Origin: an uncultured Muribaculaceae bacterium
Lineage (GTDB): Bacteria; Bacteroidota; Bacteroidia; Bacteroidales; Muribaculaceae
NCBI GenBank assembly: GCA_910578385.1
Contig: CAJTQV010000010.1
Coordinates: forward strand, 1 to 64,000
Direction: 5' to 3'
Length of the DNA stretch: 64,000 bases
In this document: positions 58,574-64,000 of the stretch, one piece after another
How the letters are laid out: the number at the start of each line of letters is the position of its first letter
How positions within the stretch are numbered: the first letter of the stretch is position 1
The notes under the pieces: model-generated
Database searches by the model: none
Told to the model about the DNA's origin: nothing
Seen by the model: the letters and a program-made list of their open reading frames with translations, nothing else
Position numbers and translations under genes: made by a program

Positions 58574-60190
58574 TTATTTGCCGCGTTCGTCGGAGAGGGC
58601 AATCGCCGCCTTGACGAACGACAGGAAAATCGGGTTGGGTTCGAGCACGGTCGAGCGGTATTCCGGATGGTACTGGGTGCCGATGAACCATCGTTTTTCC
58701 GGAATCTCGACGACCTCCACCAGATGAGTCTCGGGGTTCTCGCCGACGCACATCATGCCCGCCTGCTCGAAGCGGTCGCGGTAGTCGTCGTTGAACTCGA
58801 AACGGTGGCGGTGGCGTTCCATAATCTCCTCCTGACCGTATGCCTCGGCCACACGCGAGCCGTGGCGCAGGGAGCACTTGTATGCGCCGAGACGCATCGT
58901 GCCGCCCATGTTGGATATTGATTTCTGCTCCTCCATGAGGTCGATGACGTTGTGGGGAGTCTTGGTGTCCATCTCGGTTGAGTTGGCATCGGTGAGGCCG
59001 AGCACGTTGCGGGCGAACTCGATGACCATGCACTGCATGCCGAGGCAGATGCCGAATGTCGGTATGTCATGCTCGCGGCACCACTTGAGCGCCACGAACT
59101 TGCCCTCTATGCCACGCTGGCCGAAGCCGGGGGCAATCACCACGCCATCCATGCCCGAGAGTTTTTCCTCGACATCGGCCTCGGTGAGCTTCTCGGAATG
59201 GATGTAGACGATATTGACCTTGTGGTCGAGATAAGTTGCGGCCTGCATGAGGCTCTCGCTGATGGACTTGTAGGCATCCTGAAGCTCGACATACTTGCCG
59301 ACGAGGCCGATTGTGACGACTTTCTCTGCGTTGGCGAGCTTGTGGAGGAATGTGTTCCAGCGGGTCAGGTCCGGTTCGGGTGTCGGGTCAGCACCTGTGA
59401 GGCGTATCACAATCTCGTCGAGATGCTGCTCGTGCATACGGAGCGGTACCTGATATATGGTTGGCTGGTCGATGCTCTGTATCACGGCCTCCGGAGCGAC
59501 GTTGCAGAACTGGCCGACCTTGCGGAGCATGGCGGAGGGAATCTCCTTCTCGGTGCGGAGCACGAGGATGTCGGGCTGGATTCCGACGCTCTGGAGCATC
59601 TTGACCGAGTGCTGGGTGGGTTTGGTTTTCAGCTCCTTGGCGGCGTGGAGGTAGGGAACGTAAGTAAGGTGGATGAAGAGCGCGTCGCGGCCCAGTTCCC
59701 ACTTGAGCTGACGGACAGCCTCAAGGAAAGGGGTTGACTCGATGTCGCCGACGGTGCCGCCGATCTCGGTGATCACGAAGTCGTAGTTGCCGGTCTTGCC
59801 GAGCAGCTTGACATTGCGTTTGATTTCGTCGGTGATGTGGGGGATGATCTGTACGGTCTTGCCGAGATAGTCTCCGCGGCGCTCCTTGTCGATGACCGTC
59901 TGGTAGATGCGCCCTGTGGTGACATTGTTTGCACGGGAGGTGCGGATGTTGGTGAAGCGTTCGTAATGACCGAGGTCGAGGTCGGCTTCATGGCCGTCGT
60001 CGGTCACGTAGCACTCACCATGCTCGTAGGGGTTGAGGGTTCCGGGGTCGATGTTGATGTAGGGGTCGAACTTCTGGATAGTCACCCGGTAGCCACGGCT
60101 GAGCAGGAGGCGTGCGAGTGAACTTGAGATGATGCCCTTTCCGAGCGAGGAGACGACTCCTCCGGTTACAAAAATGTACTTGGTATCCAC
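58574..60190 (-). CDS. pyrG: CTP synthase
   Basis: Converts UTP to CTP using glutamine and ATP. 538 residues, normal length. Synthetase domain: FVTGGVVSSLGKGIISSSLA, KFDPYINIDPGTLNPYEHGE, TEIGGTVGDIESTPFLEAVR. Glutaminase domain: GFGQRGIEGKF, catalytic Cys near residue 381 in FGICLGMQCMVIEFARN, and the His-Glu pair in QYHPEYRST. It is the first gene of the minus-strand run pyrG-yidC-polyferredoxin-thyA and has a strong promoter. Confidence 0.97.
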   Translation of the reverse strand: MDTKYIFVTGGVVSSLGKGIISSSLARLLLSRGYRVTIQKFDPYINIDPGTLNPYEHGECYVTDDGHEADLDLGHYERFTNIRTSRANNVTTGRIYQTVIDKERRGDYLGKTVQIIPHITDEIKRNVKLLGKTGNYDFVITEIGGTVGDIESTPFLEAVRQLKWELGRDALFIHLTYVPYLHAAKELKTKPTQHSVKMLQSVGIQPDILVLRTEKEIPSAMLRKVGQFCNVAPEAVIQSIDQPTIYQVPLRMHEQHLDEIVIRLTGADPTPEPDLTRWNTFLHKLANAEKVVTIGLVGKYVELQDAYKSISESLMQAATYLDHKVNIVYIHSEKLTEADVEEKLSGMDGVVIAPGFGQRGIEGKFVALKWCREHDIPTFGICLGMQCMVIEFARNVLGLTDANSTEMDTKTPHNVIDLMEEQKSISNMGGTMRLGAYKCSLRHGSRVAEAYGQEEIMERHRHRFEFNDDYRDRFEQAGMMCVGENPETHLVEVVEIPEKRWFIGTQYHPEYRSTVLEPNPIFLSFVKAAIALSDERGK

Positions 60191-60300
60191 TTTCTTAAGT
60201 ATTATGATTACAGTACGCTATGGCGCGGCGGGAGGGGAGACCGTGAGCCGGGAGAGGGGGCTGCGGGGGTTGTGCGGGCGCGGACATAGTAAACCGACTG

Positions 60301-60332
60301 CAAATTTAGTCAGAAATGTGTGAATACGCAAA
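60301..60332 (-). promoter_or_regulatory. Bacteroidetes-type promoter for pyrG
   Basis: On the minus strand: TTTG (60332-60329), a 20-bp spacer and TAAATTTG (60308-60301), both perfect boxes. The leader to the pyrG ATG at 60190 is about 100 nt. Confidence 0.8.
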
Positions 60333-60338
60333 TTTTTC

Positions 60339-60367
60339 GGGCTTTGCCCTCACACTTGGACAAAAAA
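60339..60367. repeat. Hairpin repeat GGGC-TTT-GCCC with TTGGACAAAAAA
   Basis: A GGGC/GCCC stem with a TTT loop is followed by TCACACTTGGACAAAAAA. This copy joins the TCACAC tail of one repeat family to the TTGGACAAA tail of the other, which links the two families. Confidence 0.8.
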
Positions 60368-60371
60368 GAGG

Positions 60372-61193
60372 TCAGAGGGAGTAGGTGGCGGTGCGGAGGT
60401 CGGCGGCGAGGTGGAGGGGGGTGGCGCCGGCTGCGAGGCGGTCGGACAGCTCCTGCCAGCTGACGGGCTTGCCGAAGGTGACGCGGTAGTGGTTGTCGCG
60501 GGCGGCGCACAGCTCGGCGGGGAGCATGGCCTGCTCGATGTTGACCTTCAGCCCGAGGCGTTTGCGCCAGTAGGCGGTCTTGTAGAAACGGGCGCGGTTG
60601 AGCCCTTCGAAGTGTACGGGTATGATGTCGCGCTTGTGCTCGATGGCCTTCTGGATGAAGGATTTCTGCCATACGAGGTCTTCAATCCTGCCGTCGGGAC
60701 GGAGTCGCGACACGAGCCCGGCGGGGAAGACGAGCATCTGTACGTCGGAGGCATAGGCCGCCTGGATGGCGGCGGCCGCGGCGCGTCCCTGCGAGCCGTA
60801 TTTGTTGATGGGGAGGAAAACCGGGCGCAGCGGCTCGACGTTCATGAGCATGTCGTTGACGAGGAAGCGCACGCCGTCGTCGCCATACTTGCCGCCGAGC
60901 ACCTTTATCAGCCCGATGCCGTCGAGGCCACCGAGCGGGTGGTTTGAAGCGAATATGAAGCGGCCTTCATCCGGAATGTTCTCAAGGCCGCGCACTTCGA
61001 GGCTGAGGTTGAAATGACGGTAAAGGGCCTCGGCAAAAGCCGTGCCTTCGGCCGGAGCCGTGGCCACAAGGGTGGCGTTGAGCTCATCCTGATGGATGAG
61101 ACGTTCGAGAGCGGAGATGAGGAAGCCCGGAATGAGGCGGCCTTTCCAGCCGCCCACACGCGAGCGGATTATCTTGTTCAGGTTTATTTCCAC
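60372..61193 (-). CDS. Glycerol-phosphate acyltransferase-like (PlsC superfamily) protein
   Basis: A 273-residue acyltransferase. I use the GTG at 61193 (VEINLNKIIRSRVGGWKGRL) as start, because the frame upstream reads only through a palindromic repeat with no ATG. Acyltransferase motif I is FASNHPLGGLDG near residues 85-96 (the usual NHxxxxD pattern), with LRPVFLPINKYGSQGR and MLVFPAGLVSRLRPDGRIED as the later motifs and IPVHFEGLNRARFYK. It probably transfers acyl groups in phospholipid or ornithine-lipid synthesis; the substrate is not determined. It lies downstream of obgE on the same strand. Confidence 0.8.
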   Translation of the reverse strand: MEINLNKIIRSRVGGWKGRLIPGFLISALERLIHQDELNATLVATAPAEGTAFAEALYRHFNLSLEVRGLENIPDEGRFIFASNHPLGGLDGIGLIKVLGGKYGDDGVRFLVNDMLMNVEPLRPVFLPINKYGSQGRAAAAAIQAAYASDVQMLVFPAGLVSRLRPDGRIEDLVWQKSFIQKAIEHKRDIIPVHFEGLNRARFYKTAYWRKRLGLKVNIEQAMLPAELCAARDNHYRVTFGKPVSWQELSDRLAAGATPLHLAADLRTATYSL

Positions 61194-61236
61194 TTTGAAA
61201 GTTGTTGTTGTAGCTTCTTTTTTAGCACACTGATGG

Positions 61237-61333
61237 GGAGGGTGGGTGCTGATTGGGTGGGGAGCTGAAGCTCTGCGCTTGGACAAATAATCAGACCCGG
61301 GGAGGAGAGGGTGGGTGCTGATTGGGTGGGGAG
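61237..61333. repeat. Palindromic repeat and flanking direct repeat
   Basis: GGAGCTGAAGCTCTGCGCTTGG(...)CAAATAA occupies 61261-61290. It is flanked by a direct repeat of GAGGGTGGGTGCTGATTGGG and the following TGGGGAGCTG, at about 61237-61266 and 61306-61335. The element separates obgE from the acyltransferase gene. Confidence 0.8.
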
Positions 61334-61342
61334 CTGGGGGTG

Positions 61343-62512
61343 TCAGTTGTTGACGGAGGTTTCTTCGTCCCAGAATTCGTCTTCCCAGTCCTGGTCGGTT
61401 TCGAGGCGGAGCTCGTCGTCTTCCGGTTCCTCCTGCTCGAAGATGAAGTTGTCTTCCTCCTCGACGCGGTGGCGGCGGTCGAGCTTGCGGTGGGTGATGG
61501 TGAAGTTGTTCTTATTCTCTTCCGAGTTGATCTCGCGCCAGAGAATGTCCTTCAGTTCGGTGAGTCCCTGACCTGTCACTGCCGAGATGAACACGGTGGG
61601 AAGGTCGTCGGGGAGTGTCTTGGCAATCTCCTCGCGCAGTTCGTCGTCGAGCATGTCGGACTTGGATATGGCGAGCACGCGGCTCTTGTCTGAAAGCTCG
61701 GGGTTGAACTCGTGGAGCTCACGGAGAAGTACCTCGTAATCAGCCTTGATGTCGTCGGAGTCAGCCGGCACCATGAACAGCAGCACGGCGTTGCGCTCGA
61801 TATGGCGGAGGAAGCGGAGTCCGAGACCCTTGCCTTCGGAAGCACCCTCGATGATGCCGGGAATGTCGGCCATTACGAATGACTGCGAGCCACGGTAATC
61901 GACAATGCCCAGCGAGGGTTCCATAGTGGTGAAGGGGTAGTCGGCAATCTTCGGTTTCGCAGCCGACAGTGCGGAGAGGAGGGTTGACTTGCCCGCGTTG
62001 GGGAAGCCGACGAGACCCACGTCGCCGAGCAGTTTCAGCTCAAGCACCACGGCCTTCTCGATGGCGGGGAGGCCGGGTTGTGCGTAGCGCGGGGCACGGT
62101 TGGTGGAGGTGGCGAAATGGCAGTTGCCGAGTCCGCCCTTGCCGCCCCGGAGCAGGTTGATTTCCTGTCCGTCCTCGGTAATCTCGCAGAGGAAGTCGCC
62201 TGTCTCCGCGTCGAAGACTGCGGTCCCGACCGGCACCTCGATCACGCGGTCCTCGCCGTCGCGCCCGTGGCTGCGACCCGCGCCACCGCTCTCGCCGTCG
62301 GTAGCGAAGACGTGACGCTGGAAGCGGAGCGGCAGCAGCGTCCACATATGGCCGTTGCCGCGCAGGATGATGTGACCGCCACGGCCACCGTCGCCACCGT
62401 CGGGTCCACCCTTGGGGATATATTTGGCACGATGATAATGACGGCTGCCTGCGCCGCCCTTGCCGCTGCGGCAGAGAATCTTGACGTAATCTATGAAGTT
62501 TGAGTCGGACAT
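61343..62512 (-). CDS. obgE: GTPase Obg
   Basis: Ribosome-associated GTPase involved in late 50S assembly and stress control. 389 residues. The glycine-rich Obg fold covers residues 1-160 (SGKGGAGSRHYHRAKYIPKG, GGPDGGDGGRGGHIILRG, LLRGGKGGLGNCHFATSTNR). The GTPase domain has G1 GFPNAGKST near residues 167-175, G3 DIPGIIEGASEGKGLGLRF and G4 ISKSDM. An acidic tail of about 50 residues (EEDNFIFEQEEPEDDELRLE) replaces the usual C-terminal domain. A short gap separates it from the WYL regulator gene upstream. Confidence 0.96.
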   Translation of the reverse strand: MSDSNFIDYVKILCRSGKGGAGSRHYHRAKYIPKGGPDGGDGGRGGHIILRGNGHMWTLLPLRFQRHVFATDGESGGAGRSHGRDGEDRVIEVPVGTAVFDAETGDFLCEITEDGQEINLLRGGKGGLGNCHFATSTNRAPRYAQPGLPAIEKAVVLELKLLGDVGLVGFPNAGKSTLLSALSAAKPKIADYPFTTMEPSLGIVDYRGSQSFVMADIPGIIEGASEGKGLGLRFLRHIERNAVLLFMVPADSDDIKADYEVLLRELHEFNPELSDKSRVLAISKSDMLDDELREEIAKTLPDDLPTVFISAVTGQGLTELKDILWREINSEENKNNFTITHRKLDRRHRVEEEDNFIFEQEEPEDDELRLETDQDWEDEFWDEETSVNN

Positions 62513-62588
62513 TTTTTCAAGTATTGTTTATATTCATAGTTGAAACGCGCGGGAGGGTTGTATTGTTGCCCCCCGGATGCGCGAAGGG

Positions 62589-63497
62589 TCATGAGGGGAG
62601 GGTGTCGGGAGAATCGTAGAGCGAGAGAGTGCGCCGGAGCTCGTTGGTGACCATCGTCACCAGTTCGGGTGGCGCGAGAACCTTGAGCGAGTTGCCGAAG
62701 CTCAGAAGCTCATGCACCAGCTCATAATTGAGCTTGAGGCGGTATGTGAAGATTGAGTACTTGTCGTGGATAGTCTCCTGCTGCGAGGCGTGGAAGGGGA
62801 GGGCGCGGAAATACTTGGCCTGCATGGGGGTGGTCATTATCCGCACGTCGCGCACCTGACCCTTCGAGTCGGTTATGCCGATGAGGTTTGAGAAGAAGGG
62901 TTCCGGGGTGATGTCGGGCATCTCGAAATTGCCCTTGACCGTTGTCATCTCCTTCACGCGGTCGAGCGCGTAGGTGCGTATGTCGTTAGACTTTTCCTTG
63001 AGACCGATCATGTACCACCGCTGCTTGTAACGCTTCACGAAATAGGGATGGAACACGATGTCCTTCTCGGGCAACGTGCGGGAGAATCCGGCATAGGTGA
63101 ACCGGAGTTTGGAGGAGTCGCCGATAGCACCGAGCACCATCGGCAGGAACTCGCGGGCGGAGGGCACGTCCTCGACCGAGACGCGGTCGGTCGGTATGGC
63201 CGATTCCTTCATTGCGGAGTTGGCGGCATATGATTCGAGGAGCCAGTTGGTGACGGCACGGTTCTGCTTGCGCTGTCCGGGGTCGATGTAATAGCGGCCT
63301 TGCTTGTCGCAGAGAATGTCGATATGGAAGTTCTCCTCAATGCCACGGCGGTAGTAATAGAAAGTGCGCTGGGGCATCTCGTTTCCGTCGCCATATGCGG
63401 AGCGTTTCCAGAGTTCGTTTATCTCCGAGCGGGTGAGGCGGTCATATCTCGACAAGGTGTCGACAATCCATACATACTTGTTAATCAGTTCTTTCAT
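62589..63497 (-). CDS. WYL domain transcriptional regulator
   Basis: A 302-residue cytoplasmic regulator. The N-terminal region (DTLSRYDRLTRSEINELWKR, PQRTFYYYRRGIEENFHIDI) fits a winged helix-turn-helix. Residues about 125-215 form the WYL domain: LRFTYAGF, FHPYFVKRYKQRWYMIGLKE and TYALDRVKEM; the signature W-Y is RWYMIG. A C-terminal WCX-like extension follows (IMTTPMQAKYFRALPFHASQ). WYL proteins bind nucleic acid or nucleotide ligands and often control DNA repair or defence genes. No defence genes are next to it here. Confidence 0.9.
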   Translation of the reverse strand: MKELINKYVWIVDTLSRYDRLTRSEINELWKRSAYGDGNEMPQRTFYYYRRGIEENFHIDILCDKQGRYYIDPGQRKQNRAVTNWLLESYAANSAMKESAIPTDRVSVEDVPSAREFLPMVLGAIGDSSKLRFTYAGFSRTLPEKDIVFHPYFVKRYKQRWYMIGLKEKSNDIRTYALDRVKEMTTVKGNFEMPDITPEPFFSNLIGITDSKGQVRDVRIMTTPMQAKYFRALPFHASQQETIHDKYSIFTYRLKLNYELVHELLSFGNSLKVLAPPELVTMVTNELRRTLSLYDSPDTLPS

Positions 63498-63675
63498 CGG
63501 GGAGAGAAATTTTTTTTTGAAATTTTTTTGAAAAATTTTTCGCGGGCAGCAAACCTTTTTTCAAGTTGCCATGTTATAATGACGTAAGGTTTGAAAAACA
63601 TATCTAAAATGATATAAGGTTATACTGCTATAAGCGTTCTGAAAAAGTTGTTATTGTTGTTTTAATTAAGAAATT
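63498..63675. other. AT-rich intergenic region upstream of the WYL gene
   Basis: Low-complexity A/T tracts at 63509-63540 precede the WYL start on the minus strand. CAAACCTT near 63549 and AAGGTTTG near 63586 form an 8-bp inverted repeat, and ATGACGTAAGG and ATGATATAAGG are near-repeats. I find no consensus promoter. A plus-strand terminator follows at 63676. Confidence 0.4.
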
Positions 63676-63699
63676 AGGTCGACGGGAGTCGACCTTTTT
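63676..63699 (+). terminator. Intrinsic terminator without an obvious gene
   Basis: AGGTCGAC-GGGA-GTCGACCT is an 8-bp perfect stem with a tetraloop, followed by TTTTC. It points to a plus-strand transcript ending here, although no plus-strand gene precedes it in the 1 kb upstream. Confidence 0.7.
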
Positions 63700-63737
63700 C
63701 TATTTGTTGGGGTAAGGGGGCCTTAAGTGGGGGAAGG

Positions 63738-64000
63738 TGGTTAAGGTTCTTAAGGTCTTTAAGGTTTTTAAGGGGGGCGGACGCACGGGGCGTGCGTCCC
63801 TACGGTTGGGACCCGGGTTTTCGGGCTTCCGCCCTCACACAGCTCCTGGGCGGGGCGGACCTGGTTTTCGGGCTTCCGCCCTCACACTGCTACGGGCGGG
63901 GGCGGGACCTGGTTTTCGGGCTTCCGGCCTCACACTGCTACGGGGCGCGGCGGGGGCGGGACCCGGTTTTCGGGCTTCCGCCCTCACACTGCTCCGGGGA
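63738..64000. repeat. Tandem TTAAGG units and four GGGC-hairpin repeats
   Basis: TTAAGGTTCTTAAGG-type units at 63738-63773 are followed by a GGACGCAC-GGGGC-GTGCGTCC palindrome at 63779-63799. Four copies of GGTTTTCGGGCTTCCGCCC with CTCACAC then start their stems at 63823, 63870, 63918 and 63972 (spacing 47, 48 and 54 bp). The third copy has a broken stem (GGGC-TTCC-GGCC). The array runs to the window end. No gene is seen. Confidence 0.85.

Overview
The window looks like the chromosome of a GC-rich gut member of the Bacteroidales, most like a Muribaculaceae-type organism. The reasons are a gamma-alpha fused 2-oxoacid:ferredoxin oxidoreductase, several secreted proteins ending in a short C-terminal domain of the type IX secretion kind, DUF5689/DUF6359-type lipoproteins, BspA-type leucine-rich repeats, and many good matches to the Bacteroidetes promoter (GTTG/TTTG, about 20 bp, TAnnTTTG). 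Family names come from motif recognition by eye; no search was run.

Layout. 0.5-6.6 kb: secreted proteins (unknown protein, GH128-like beta-1,3-glucanase, discoidin-repeat protein, leucine-rich repeat protein). 7-11.7 kb: RNase R and a secreted six-hairpin glycosidase. 11.7-13.2 kb: SRP RNA, tRNA-Thr, a DUF4286 protein and RuvC. 13.3-27.7 kb: deoC, a secreted endonuclease/exonuclease/phosphatase protein, a TonB-dependent receptor, two lipoproteins and three secreted endonuclease-I proteins. Together these look like an outer-membrane system for degrading and using extracellular nucleic acid. 27.7-34.7 kb: korAB, acpP, fabF, gyrB. 34.9-37.2 kb (minus): a GT4 glycosyltransferase and dihydrofolate reductase, both carrying in-frame repeat insertions. 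37.3-42.9 kb: Na/Pi cotransporter, manC, a lipoprotein and yifB. 42.9-54.6 kb: a lower-GC tandem array of seven paralogous polytopic membrane proteins with an invariant DD-x-W motif, possibly GT-C-like glycosyltransferases; two members have lost their C-terminal domain. 54.7-63.5 kb (minus): thyA, a polyferredoxin, yidC, pyrG, an acyltransferase, obgE and a WYL regulator.

Between genes there is a dense population of small palindromic repeats. Copies keep the stem but change its sequence (compensatory changes), and some are followed by GGACAAATAA or TCACAC. A second class is tandem repeats of roughly 10 bp upstream of start codons, in some cases inside the predicted 5' leader. A 194-bp fold-back element with perfect 21-bp terminal inverted repeats sits after the first endonuclease gene.

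The observations I rate highest are: (1) palindromic repeats that have entered reading frames in phase; (2) the probable nucleic-acid utilisation locus; (3) the seven-gene membrane-protein array.
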